Below, one piece after another: positions 10,227 through 20,161 of a DNA stretch of 64,000 nt. Each line of letters starts with the position of its first letter. Position 1 is the first letter of the stretch. The notes under the pieces were generated by a model. That model was not told where the DNA came from. It searched no databases and saw nothing but the letters and a program-made list of their open reading frames with translations. The position numbers and the translations under genes are program-made. Source of the stretch: Cervus elaphus (taxonomy: Eukaryota > Chordata > Mammalia > Artiodactyla > Cervidae); assembly GCF_910594005.1 (NCBI RefSeq), contig NC_057848.1, positions 55,569,616 to 55,633,615 of the forward strand, written 5' to 3'.

Positions 10227-11554
10227 TTAAATTCTCTACTGAGCCTGAAGTATAAAGCAACATTTTCTGAACACATTTGGAATTCTGTTGGATGTGACTA
10301 CAGGCTCCCTCAGGAGACATAAAAGGTGGGCTGACTGGTCCATTGGGGAAAATAAACATGTCTCATCACTCAGTTGCCTAATTACCCTCCAAGATCAGGA
10401 CCACAGCTACAATCTTAGCATGAATGCTCTGGCAGTGCCTACTTCAGCATATGGTATTTGACATTTGTACCATTCAAGCTTTATTCTCTCTGTTGGACCC
10501 TTTTGAGTCTCTCTTCAGATGTGGTGTTCAGTGTAAAGGTGAAGGTCTAAAGAGGTGACTTCTGGTTTTCTATTCCCTAACTCCTCAAACACACAAGATT
10601 TGCTTGCCCCAAGTTCACTGCTACAAGCCTCATAAAAGGCTCCAGATCCATTTATGTGTCTCCACTGTGAGTAATGAATAGCCATCTTTCGTCCTGTGAC
10701 TGGAGTTGCTGCCTGTTGTCAATAGTAGGTAAGCAATTGTATAAATTACCTCTCATCCAACTCAAAAAGTGTGTTTGCCAAAATGATTTCTTCTAGAATT
10801 GTAGAAGTGGAAATAGCGTGCACAGAGAGAAATTGAGTTTGCTCCAAGGGGCTATGAATGCACCATTAAAGAAGCCTCAAAAAAAGATTAGCAATCCAGC
10901 TGCTGTGTTTGCACATCATTTAGTGCCATTTGGGGGGCATTTCTGAAGCAATGACAGTCACGGTAGGGAGGAAGAAGAGGAGGCTTCCCTGGCCATTAAG
11001 ACCATATACAGACTCAGAGGCTGTGGTTATTAGGGCACACAGCTGGGTCCTACTCCACCAGCTCTGACCTCAGCTCAGTGAGAATTGCAAAAGCTCCAAA
11101 GTTTAATGAAAATCAATGCTTGGATTCCAGTGCCAGGAGACTTGTTAAGGCATTGTTATAAGCTTCAGGCCACGTTCTCTAAACAAAATGACTCTCCATA
11201 TCCTTAGATATATCTCCTCTCTCCCTTCTTCCCTCTCTCTCTTTCTCTCTCTCTCTCACACACACCCTCACCAAAGGAAACTGGTCCATGATGACTGAAC
11301 CTACCCCTTTTGATCCATCATTTTCCAGGTCACACTGTGAAAGATCTTGGTTCAGTATGGGACACCTTAAATTGTTACTGAAAACTCCCACACTCTTTGT
11401 CAGTCTGAAAATCAAGATAGATAATCAGAACATTGTGTAGGAATCTTATTATAACATAGTTACTTACATTTTCTATGACACAATTCTTTGTTAGTGGGCA
11501 GTGTATCTCCGAGGACACATTCTCTTTTACTGTTATTAGGAAATCATACTCCCT
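10227..11554. other. Unique sequence with a CT tract
   Basis: About 1.3 kb without recognised SINE or LINE sequence. A pyrimidine tract (CT-rich) is at 11214-11265. The segment near 10885-10970 has the even, AT/GC-mixed look of conserved non-coding DNA, but this cannot be shown from one genome. No gene is supported. Confidence 0.4.
11214..11265. repeat. (CT)n-rich microsatellite
   Basis: CTCTCTCCCTTCTTCCCTCTC followed by CTTTCTCTCTCTCTC and a short CA run. Confidence 0.9.
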
Positions 11555-11856
11555 GCTGTATATACTCGGAGAAGGCAATGGCGCCCCACTCCAGTACTGT
11601 GGCCTGGAAAATCCCATGGATGGAGGAGCCTGGTAGGCTGCAGTCCATGGGGTCGCTAGGAGTCAGACATGACTGAGCAACTTCCCTTTCACTTTTTACT
11701 TTCATGCATTGGAGGAAGGAAATGGCAGCCCACTCCAGTGTTCTTGCCTGGAGAATCCCAGGGACGGGGGAGCCTGATGGGCTTCCGTCTATGGGGTCGC
11801 ACAGAGTCGGACACGACTGAGGCGGCTTAGCAGCAGCAGCAGCAGCTGTATATACT
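11555..11856 (+). mobile_element. Bov-A2 dimeric SINE with 12-bp TSD
   Basis: The element (11567-11844) has two Bov-A units joined by the CACTTTTTACTTTCATGCAT linker and ends in (CAG)n. It is flanked by an exact 12-bp duplication GCTGTATATACT at 11555-11566 and 11845-11856. Confidence 0.96.
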
Positions 11857-12360
11857 ATGTATAGTAACACAGACCACATTTCCATCCACCTCATCAGGCA
11901 AGTTGGGAAGTCTGTCCACCCACTATGCTCACCCTTGGTCCAGAAGCTGAAATCTTGTTCTCTGGAGTTATTTTCTGAAATGATCATACAGAATAGATTA
12001 AAGCAAGTGTTCATAAAGAAGATATAGATTTTCCTGGCAGAAACACAACCTAATGAAACAAGGAGATAAGGTCCCAGAAATCTGCCTCTTCCTGACAAAC
12101 ATGGAACAGTTGTCAGTGGTTGCTTAACCCAGAGTTCATCTGTATTCATTGTGTTACTTTCTTCTTTGTTTGGAATTGGGAAGGCACCATTAGGTTGGAG
12201 AGAGCCTCCACAATAAGTATACAAAGTATATAATCTCACTGTTTAGCTCCATTGCAGAGATGAGAGTCTGACACATACGAACACTCAGTAAATGCCTTCT
12301 GTTCCTATTGTTGTTAACTGGATACTTATGACTTTAAAATTCCAGGTGAGACCTCTAAAC
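11857..12360. other. Unique sequence, no gene seen
   Basis: No repeat or coding signal. A 231-residue minus-strand open frame (11544-12239) runs through the Bov-A2 element and is not a gene. Confidence 0.4.
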
Positions 12361-12366
12361 ACATGT

Positions 12367-12438
12367 GGCTTGTTGGTCTAGTGGTATGACACTTGCTTTG
12401 GGTGTAAGAGGTCCTGGGTTCGAATCCCAGACAGGCCA
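12367..12438 (+). tRNA. tRNA-Pro (anticodon UGG)-like gene
   Basis: A 72-nt cloverleaf: acceptor GGCTTGT/ACAGGCC (one G-U pair), D stem GTC/GAC, anticodon stem CTTGC/GTAAG with loop TTTGGGT (anticodon TGG), T stem CTGGG/CCCAG with loop TTCGAAT. Box A (TGGTCTAGTGG) and box B (GGTTCGAATCC) both fit the Pol III consensus, and a TTTTT terminator follows at 12444-12448. Compared with ordinary mammalian tRNA-Pro as I know it, pairs in the acceptor, anticodon and T stems have changed on both sides and still pair. The discriminator base reads A where proline tRNAs normally have C, which argues against normal charging. It would deliver proline to CCA/CCG codons if active; it may instead be an old structurally preserved copy. 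Confidence 0.75.
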
Positions 12439-12474
12439 CTAGGTTTTTGTTCTGATAAATAATTAATTTAAAAT

Positions 12475-12585
12475 ACATGTGCTATCACATTGGACTATGA
12501 TTCTCACTTAGGGTGTGAGAGGTCCTGGGTTAAATCCCATATGAGCTTGGTTTACTTTGTTTCTGATAAGTAATTTATTTAAAAT
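12475..12585 (+). pseudogene. tRNA-Pro (AGG)-like pseudogene in duplicated unit
   Basis: A second copy of the tRNA unit, about 111-114 bp downstream and sharing its 3' flank (TTCTGATAA(A/G)TAATT(A/T)ATTTAAAATACAT). The anticodon arm CTCAC-TTAGGGT-GTGAG is intact with anticodon AGG, but the acceptor and D arms are eroded and the T loop has lost a base (TTAAAT). A third start of the unit (12586-12604) is cut off by the Bov-tA element. Confidence 0.75.
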
Positions 12586-12603
12586 ACATCTGCTATTGCA
12601 TTG

Positions 12604-12810
12604 GGCTTCCCTGGTGGCTCAGATGGTAAAGAATATGCCTGCAATGCAAGAGACCCAGGTTCAATCCCTGGGTCAGGAAGATCCCCTGGATAAGGGAATG
12701 GCAACCCACTCCAGTATTCTTGCCTGGAGAATTCCACGGACAGAGGAGCCTGGAGGGGTACAGTCCGTGGGGTCTCAAGGAGTCAGACATGACTGAGCAA
12801 ATAACACTTT

Positions 12811-12812
<2 letters not shown>
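12604..12812 (+). mobile_element. Bov-tA SINE
   Basis: Full-length: GGGCTTCCCTGGTGGCTCAG head to GACATGACTGAGCAAATAAC tail, directly followed by a (CA)n microsatellite that probably grew from the SINE tail. Confidence 0.95.

Positions 12813-12855
<43 letters not shown>
12813..12855. repeat. (CA)n microsatellite
   Basis: About 21 uninterrupted CA units at the 3' end of a Bov-tA element. Confidence 0.98.
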
Positions 12856-12857
<2 letters not shown>

Positions 12858-13450
12858 TGCTTAACTGTTCCTGAAGCTGACAGGGACAGGAACAAGACCC
12901 CTCCAACCCTACCCTGTGTCTCCTTGTCTTGGCTCTACTTACTTCTTGACCTCTGCTACGAATCCAGGTTGTGTGTCCACGTGGGATGAGAGTCGGAGTC
13001 CATACCCCAGTCCTGAGCTGGCAACCATGACAAGGTGGCATGGAGAGGCACACACTGCCTAGGACAGAAGATCAGATGATGGAGAAAAAACAGTCTGCAT
13101 CCCAGGGCTACTCACTCACCTGTAGGCACTGTGTCTCTAGCCTCCAGGACATAGGCTGATGCACACAAACAGAGGCTTATGTCCTCACCCTGGCCACCAA
13201 GACAAGCACTTGTTAATCCCCATAGCCACAGAATAATTCACAAAGTCTTAGCAGGATCCACATGACACAGAGCACCAGAGTCTAAATCATTGGGGTCCAC
13301 CAGGCAAAAAAACTACTTAACAGATGGGTCAAGACATAGGTTGCCCATTTATGGTTGTGGGTAATTCTTGGGAGCTGAAGAAGACCCCTGTTTCAGAATA
13401 CTGCCTGTTGAGAGCAGCCAATTATTTATTGAGTAGAAATGAAACTGATT
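12856..13450. other. Unique sequence, no gene seen
   Basis: No repeat recognised and no convincing coding potential. Confidence 0.4.
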
Positions 13451-13580
13451 AGCACTCCTTGATAGCTCAGTTGGTAAAGAATCCACCTGCAGTGCAGGAG
13501 ACCCTGGTTCAACTCCTAGGTTAGGAAGATCTGCTGCAGAAGGGATAGGCTATCCACTAGACTGAGTGACTTTCACTTTT
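13451..13580 (+). mobile_element. Bov-tA SINE, internally deleted
   Basis: Head-like TTGATAGCTCAGTTGGTAAAG and CCACCTGCAGTGCAGGAGAC, then GAAGATCTGCTGCAGAAGGG and a shortened tail ACTGAGTGACTTTCAC. The central part is missing. Confidence 0.85.
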
Positions 13581-13937
13581 TCAAAAGTATAGGAATGATT
13601 TAGAAAATGATTTCTACAAACTAAAAATTCTATTATAAACATAGTGAAACAATAAGAAATAACTATTTCTTATTGAGAGAAAGCACTCATATCCCACAAC
13701 TCCTTTTTTTTTTTCATTTTTGCATTTTTCCTATCTCCCAGACCTGATCTATATTCATAGTTTAATTATATATACATAGGATATTTTGAAAATCACTTAT
13801 TATGTCTTATTTACACAAGTAGAACATATTCATAATGTAAAAATTGATAGGCAAAAAGACAATTAAGACTGTTTGTAACCCTACAAATCAGAGATAACTA
13901 CTCTTAGCATTTTGGTGAACACTTTCCAATTTAAAAA

Positions 13938-13976
<39 letters not shown>

Positions 13977-14188
13977 AATATGTATGTGCATATACATACA
14001 CACACAAATGCATACAGATCCCAAACATCCTACTTAAGAAGCTGTCTTTTTGCCTTAATAATAGATAGTGAATATATTTCCATATCAACAGATACATCAT
14101 AGTAAGATGACTTCTTATGACCTTTCCCAGTCTCATAACCCTAGAATTATTTTTATTTTATTATCTAAGTCTCAGGGATACTGCATTA
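13581..14188. other. AT-rich sequence, probable old L1 fragment and (CA)n
   Basis: The part 13740-14120 (ATCAGAGATAACTACTCTTAG, TTTCCATATCAACAGATAC) resembles 3' sequence of old mammalian L1 families, tentatively. A (CA)n microsatellite occupies 13940-13973. Confidence 0.4.
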
Positions 14189-14397
14189 AAATGTGTGAAG
14201 TCAGGACTTCCCTGGTGGTCCAGTGGTTGAGAATCGACCTTCCAATGCAGGGGATCAGGTTCGATCCCTGGTCAGGGAACCAAGATCCCACACCCCCCCA
14301 GGCAACTAAGCCCTCAAACCACAAATAAGCCCTCAAACCACAACTAAGACTCAACCCAACCAAATAAATAATAAATATTTTTTAAATGTGTGAAGTC
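14189..14397 (+). mobile_element. CHR-type SINE with 14-bp TSD
   Basis: The element (14203-14383) starts AGGACTTCCCTGGTGGTCCAG and ends in an AT-rich tail. An exact 14-bp duplication AAATGTGTGAAGTC flanks it (14189-14202, 14384-14397). Confidence 0.95.
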
Positions 14398-14454
14398 TTC
14401 AATCCATTACCCATTCTGTGCCCTGTGCAGGATAGATATTGTGAAGTACATACA

Positions 14455-14635
14455 TATCTATTATTTAGTACCCAATTATCATGTGCCAGGTGTAATAATA
14501 CTATTGGCACACTGCAAATATTCTCTCCTAACCCTTTAATATATTAACAGATACTGTGGTTTCTGTTAGAGGAAAAAAATGAGGGAGGCTGGAAGAGGTA
14601 CACTGTTCCCACAGCTAGAAAGCGGAGGGGCCCTA
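14455..14635 (-). mobile_element. MIR SINE fragment
   Basis: TTATCATGTGCCAGGTGTAAT and CTCTCCTAACCCTTTAATAT, then TTCCCACAGCTAGAAAGCGG, fit reverse-complement MIR with gaps. Confidence 0.55.
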
Positions 14636-15814
14636 ATTGGAAGAGACTTCCATCTGACTCTCAAGCTAGCTCTTGTTCTCTGAGAGGCTAGTTTGGGAGT
14701 TGAGCCATGGCAGCATGTCATGATTGGAAAATGGACACATGAGTCTCAACCTGTATGATATAGATAATAAACCCCACAAGCTGGGAGAAATTGTACAGAG
14801 CCTTCTTGGTTGTTGTTATCAAAGAAAGCTTCGTGGGTAGGTGGAATCGGAGATGGATCTGGAAACATAAACAGGGAAGTAGAGGTAGGGGGAGTGGTAA
14901 GGGCAAACTCTTGATGGAAGAAATTGAACATCCAATGCACTTGGCACAGTAAAGACACTAGTCTTATGAGAGGAAAGGGTTTGTCCTGGCAAAGAGTGCA
15001 GCTAAAGAGGGATGACTGCACATATGGTCCTGCCCAGTGTCAACGAGAGTCACTCATGCTCTGACAATATTTGGGAAGCTAAGATATGTAGAACATTCTG
15101 TTTCCATATGGTTAGTTATGAATTCCAGAACTTGGAAATCTTGCAACATTTGGAAAGAACCAGACTACATATTAAGGGATTAAACTTTGAAATGTCACTT
15201 TCCATTTCTGTCCAAAGGAAGCTGAGACATTTTTGATGAAAAAAAAAAAAAATGAAGCTTTCCATGATGAGTTTCTTGCAGGATATTTGAATGATTTGGA
15301 TCACTGGTTGACTCAATGGTTGCCACTAGATGCTGAGACACAGATCAACTCCGATCTTACAAGATTTTCAGCATCAAAACAGATTCTGATGCTGAGTGGC
15401 AGGAGTTGGGTTTTAGGGTTGAGTAGGATGTTTAAATCTTTTCTTTTGATTGGCTTTGATAACTCCATCTCTTTAAAAAGAAGTCTTTTTTTTCCTGGTG
15501 TAATCTATCTTTTGTCTGACCCACCCTGAAAGAAGCAACTTTCTTTTAAACATTCGGTTTGACGAACCATGCATGATCTAAAGTTAAGCTGCATCTTTGG
15601 ATCAAACCAGTTTTCCGATTCTGTGTAAATACTGACTCTTTCAGTGATTTTTTTGGCTACACGACACCCCAAAAAAGTTTTAGCTGCATTTTTAATTTTC
15701 AACCAATTATTTTGATGACAAGTAGATCCACCCTGAATATAAGCAATAATTCCTGTTTTTGTTCCATTTCAACAACCCAATAGGAGAATGCTTCAAAGGT
15801 CATCAATAAGAAAC
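14636..15814. other. Unique sequence, no gene seen
   Basis: No repeats recognised. Overlapping open frames of 62-98 residues on both strands lack known domains. An A run lies at 15239-15252. Confidence 0.4.
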
Positions 15815-16446
15815 TGGGTTTGGTTTTTTTTTTTAATTGGAGTATAGTTGATTTACATTGTTATGTTAGCTTCAGGTATATAGCAAAGTGAATCAGTTTT
15901 TGTTGCTCAGTCATGTCCAACTCTTTGCAACCCCATGGACTGCAGCATTCCAGGTTTCCTTGTCTATCACTATCTCCCAGGGTTTGCTCAAACTCATGTC
16001 CATTGAGTCAATGATACCATCCAAACATCTCATCCACTGTTGCCCCCTTCTCCTCCTGCCCTCAGTCTTTCCCAGCATCAGGGTCTTTTCCAGTGAGTTG
16101 GTTCTTCACATCAGGTGGCCAAAGTATTGGAGCTTCAGCTCAGCATCAGTCCTTCCAATGAATATTCAGGGTTTATTTCCTTTGAGATTGACTGATTTGA
16201 TTTCCTTGCAGTCCAAGGGACTCTCAAGTGTCTTCTCCAACACCACAATTCAAAAGCATCAATTCTTCAGCACTCAGCTTTCTTTATGGTCCAACTCTCA
16301 CATCCATACATGACTACTGGAAAAACCATAGTTTTGACTATACAGACCTTTGTTGGCAAAGTGATGTCATATAGGTCATTACAGAGTATTGAGTAGAGTT
16401 CCCTGTGCTATACAGTAGGTCCTTATCATCTATTGGGTTTGGTTTT
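15815..16446 (-). mobile_element. L1 3' end with 13-bp TSD, carrying a nested BovB
   Basis: The L1 tail in minus orientation (T run, then TTGGAGTATAGTTGATTTAC; right part TTCCCTGTGCTATACAGTAGG) is flanked by TGGGTTTGGTTTT at 15815-15827 and 16434-16446. A BovB 3' end interrupts it, and some L1 sequence was lost at the junction. Confidence 0.85.
15899..16368 (-). mobile_element. BovB 3' end nested in L1
   Basis: Reverse-complement BovB tail from TTGCTCAGTCATGTCCAACTC to CAGACCTTTGTTGGCAAAG. It lies wholly inside the older L1 fragment, which dates the L1 as older than this BovB copy. Confidence 0.95.
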
Positions 16447-16798
16447 AAAGTTCTCTTTGAAACCACAGCAGAGGCAGTGCTGCTCTAAACCCCTCTGAGA
16501 TGTTTGGCTTGAATGTGGGTGAGAGGTTCTTGGGAAGGCAGGATGTAACCGAGTCATCAGAGAGGACTCTGGAAATTGGCACTTGCCCAGTTTGCTCTCA
16601 GCATCTGACTTTTATCACTGATCAGAGTTCACACTTACTCAAAGAGAAAGTAGAAAGAATGTGAACCCTCAGGCCTGATAAGAAGGGTGGAGGGATTAGT
16701 CTGAGATTCACAAGGTGACCCAAGTTGAGGATTATTTTGGCCAAGTGGTTTGTAGTGCTATTAATCCTTGATGTCTTCAGATGTGTGGTAGTGAGTCA
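16447..16798. other. Unique sequence, no gene seen
   Basis: No repeat recognised; left flank of the long inverted repeat. Confidence 0.4.
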
Positions 16799-17411
16799 TC
16801 AGCTGGAATATGATTAATCTTGTTTTGTAGAAGTGGACAACACAGAGATTCTATCCAGACCTCATATAATGTGCCAGCCCTGGAGCTCAACATGCTCTGT
16901 CTTTCTAGAATAGTTCTCAGCCACGGAGCATTCTACTAAGTTTGGACATTATTAAGCTCAGTTCTTGAGGAAGAATGGAAATGCCATTCCCAAAGCTCAG
17001 TCTTAGAGACCATATACCAACAGCCCCCAATTCATATCTTTCCATTTCACACAAGCAACACTCTCAAAAGTTGGCTTTCCCCATCAATCCAATCAGTGTG
17101 GTCCTATATCTAGTAGGAGTGAGAAGATCTGAAATCGAGTTCTGACCCTCATTAGCTGTGTGACCTTGAGCAAGTCACTTTAGTTCTCTGGGCCTCCATT
17201 TTCTCATCTAAAAAGTGAATATCTATAATATCCATTCTTCCTCAAGAACTGAGCTTAATAATGTCCAAACTTAGTAGAATGCTCCGTGGCTGAGAACTAT
17301 CCTAGAAAGACAGAGCATGTTGAGCTCCAGGGCTGGCATGTTATATGAGGTCTGGATAGAATCTCTGTGTTGTCCACTTCTACAAAACAAGATTAATCAT
17401 ATTCCAACTGA
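16799..17411. repeat. Long inverted repeat, 181-bp arms, 251-bp spacer
   Basis: Left arm 16799-16979 and right arm 17231-17411 are reverse complements with four mismatches in 181 (about 98%) and no gaps. The spacer 16980-17230 holds a MIR remnant at about 17140-17225 (TGTGACCTTGAGCAAGTCAC). The arms do not look like any SINE, LINE or terminal repeat I recognise. A transcript through it could fold into a long hairpin. Confidence 0.97.
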
Positions 17412-18149
17412 CATGTGCCCTGCCTATCCACAGGTGCTGCTGTATCAAATAAGATTGTATACATAAGAGTTCTTCAAAAATCACATATCAGGAGCTTATT
17501 ACCATTTACTTGTTGTAGGATATGTTATGGCTTTGTCAGTGAAATGTGAATAAAAATTTCTAATACAGAAATAATGTATTTTTTAAAAAAACAAGCATTT
17601 GGTGCATGGTGAAGATCTGGAAATTTGGGCAGAAGCTTCGAGCACTATATGAGGATCTAGGTCCCCAAAAGTTCATTTGAGATAAACCAATAAAAAAAGA
17701 CTTTCTAACTTTAGGAGCTTCCAGATGCCCACCCTGGCAGATGGACTCTAGCTGTCAGGGACAATGGGAGCCTTGAGGCATTGCAAAGAGCCTACCACCC
17801 AGATGTTCTGTACATCTGTTGTTCCATGTTTAGAGAACTCCTAAACTTTCCAGAAACTATCTAAGATACTTTAGGATGTTATTTACTCAAGGCAATGGCA
17901 TAGGAAAACAAGCTCAACTCAAAGGGAAAAGTATGCCTTTTGAGCTGAAGGACTAGAGCAAGGCTTGGCAACTTCTCTGAAAAGAGTCAAATGTCACACA
18001 TTCTTGTTCTGTGTACACTGCGGTGAAGGGAACCAAGGGAGCACAGGTCTAGAAGCAGACAAGGGTCACTGTGATGGGCCTCATGATGATTTCCCACATA
18101 TACTACCATCCCAAGATCCATCTGAGCTAGTAAGTACCTCTTTCTTTTA
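17412..18149. other. Unique sequence, no gene seen
   Basis: AT-rich to mixed sequence with no recognised repeat and no supported gene. Confidence 0.4.
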
Positions 18150-18304
18150 AAATGCAGTTAAGGGGACTTCCCTGGTTGTCCATTGGTTAAGATTCCACAC
18201 TTTCAAGGCAGGGGTTACAGTTTTGATTCCTGGTCAGGGAACTAAAATCCCACATGCCATACCACATGAAAAAAAATTTTTTTAAAGAAATAAAAGGCAG
18301 TTAA
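18150..18304 (+). mobile_element. CHR-type SINE with imperfect TSD
   Basis: The element (18162-18292) begins GGGGACTTCCCTGGTTGTCC. AAATGCAGTTAA (18150-18161) and AAAGGCAGTTAA (18293-18304) flank it as a one-mismatch TSD. Confidence 0.92.
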
Positions 18305-19139
18305 TCTCTGGGAGGATAAGAGTCTATCAGCCACTCACACCTTAGTATACATGCCTTTAATTTGTACTCAGTAATATCCTCTTATCTGAGGTCTATTACA
18401 ATGTGAAAATGAAAAAAATTTATTGAGAAGTACTTTTAGAGCTTCAAGTATTTGAGGGAAGTGTAGCTCTGAGTAGATCATCAGAGCAACATCACACATT
18501 TTCTGCGGACAAGATAAAAAAGGGCCCCGGGAAACAAGATCAAAGTATAAAAATGGAGGATGAAGGGTGCTCAGAGACCCAGGAGAGGTTGTCAGCTATC
18601 CTTGCAGGCTGGCGAATGTATAAAAGCCTGACACTTTTGGTGTGCAAGCTGTGGGTCGCCCATGCCTAACCTAGAGAAATGGTGGTGGGACTGAAAGTTA
18701 ATTTGACTTCAAGGAGAATGGGATGGAAGCAGAGGAAGTATGTACATGCTGGTACCCAGGCCCTCATGGTAATCCAAGCCACTAGGGCCCTGGAAAACCC
18801 TTTATTTAGTCTGAGGCACAGGCACAGCCCAGAATGGGGCCAGTTTGACCTTGAGCTCACTGAGCCATGGTTCATAGTCCATCAGTAGAGGCACGCTGCC
18901 TTCTTTGACTGAGGCATCACAAGGGCACCATGTATCTATGCAGAGTGAGCTCATCAGGGAAGATGGAGTCTTCAGGTGAACATCGATGTCTCTTTTTAAG
19001 TAAGTGGGAGAAGAGTGCAAGCTTTACAAGAGTCCCAACAGATGGATAGCACTTTGAACAAATTCAAATTTTGGATTAGGCCAAAAGCCACATTTGTGCA
19101 TCAAGAAAATAAGATGGATGAGTAGATGGGAGAGGGATG
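18305..19139. other. Unique sequence, no gene seen
   Basis: Two 69-residue open frames overlap on opposite strands around 18666-18888; neither has a recognised domain or flanking splice evidence that would make an exon credible. Confidence 0.35.
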
Positions 19140-19285
19140 GATAGTTCCATGTTTTATGATTAAATGAAAATAGTCAAATATTGGTGGCAAAATCTAGGCA
19201 ATTGGGATATGGATGCTCACTGTGAAAATATCAATAGTTCAAGTTTGCTGTGTATTTCAAACTTTTCATAATACACTGAGAGGGG
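19140..19285 (+). mobile_element. Old L1 (L1M-type) 3' end
   Basis: GATGCTCACTGTGAAAATATC and TTTCAAACTTTTCATAATACA follow the common 3' end of old mammalian L1 families. Divergence is high. Confidence 0.5.
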
Positions 19286-19616
19286 GAAAAGGATAATCTT
19301 CCTCGAGAAAAAAAATCCACATTTGCAAAATTGATCATTTAGGACATGGTCATTTTTATGGAAAAGGATTTACCTGATTAATTTGTAAACAAATCCATAC
19401 CTTCTAAGGAGTGCAGTACAATAAAAAAATGGCTATAATCCTTGGTGTATTGTATTAGCAGACCCTTCATTCCCAGGGAGAGAGGGAACATGAGATACAG
19501 AGATGTTCAAAATTTCAGAGAAAATGCAACCAGGTTGGTTACAATGGTTTTTATCATCATTGTCCCAAAAATCCTCAAGGAAGAAAATATTCCTTCTGCT
19601 TTAAATGCCTGTTAAA

Positions 19617-19657
<41 letters not shown>

Positions 19658-19735
19658 ACATACTTTTCTGTGGAAATTAGCATGATTTATTTAGCAAAAA
19701 GTGGACTTATACAAATCTGCACTTTAAGGTGGATT
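19286..19735. other. Unique sequence with (GT)n
   Basis: A (GT)n microsatellite of 17 units occupies 19621-19654. Nothing else recognised. Confidence 0.6.
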
Positions 19736-20161
19736 GAAAGGGATCTTGGGCTTCCCTGGTGCTGCGGTAGATAGGAATCCACCTGGCAATGAATGCAGGA
19801 GACACAGGTTTAATCCCTGGTGCAGGAGAATCTCATAGGCCACAGAGCAACCAAGCCTTTGTGCCACAACTACTGAGCCCATGCTCTAGAGCCCGAGAGC
19901 TGCAACTACCAAGCCCACGTGCTGCAATTACTGAAGCCAGCACACTCTAGGGCCCACGAACTACAACTACTGAGCCCACGAGCCTAGAATCTGCACTCTG
20001 CAACCAGAGAAGACATCGCAGTGAGAAGCCTGAGCCCCACAATGAAGAGTAGCCCTTGCTCGCCGCAACTAGAGAAAGCCCATGCAAAGCAATGAAGACC
20101 CACCACAGCCAAGAAATAAAACAAATAAACTTTGAAGAATAAAAAAGAGAAAGAGATCTTG
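19736..20161 (+). mobile_element. CHR-type SINE, long form, with 13-bp TSD
   Basis: The element (19749-20148) starts GGCTTCCCTGGTGCTGCGG and contains the repeated GAGCCCATGCTCTAGAGCCC/CTGCAACTAC body. TSD GAAAG(G/A)GATCTTG at 19736-19748 and 20149-20161. Confidence 0.95.

Noticed and set aside
11544..12239. 231-residue minus-strand open frame
   Set aside because: Its C-terminal half is the antisense of a Bov-A2 SINE (typical 'CPTLCDPMDCSLPG' translation), and the rest has no recognised domain.
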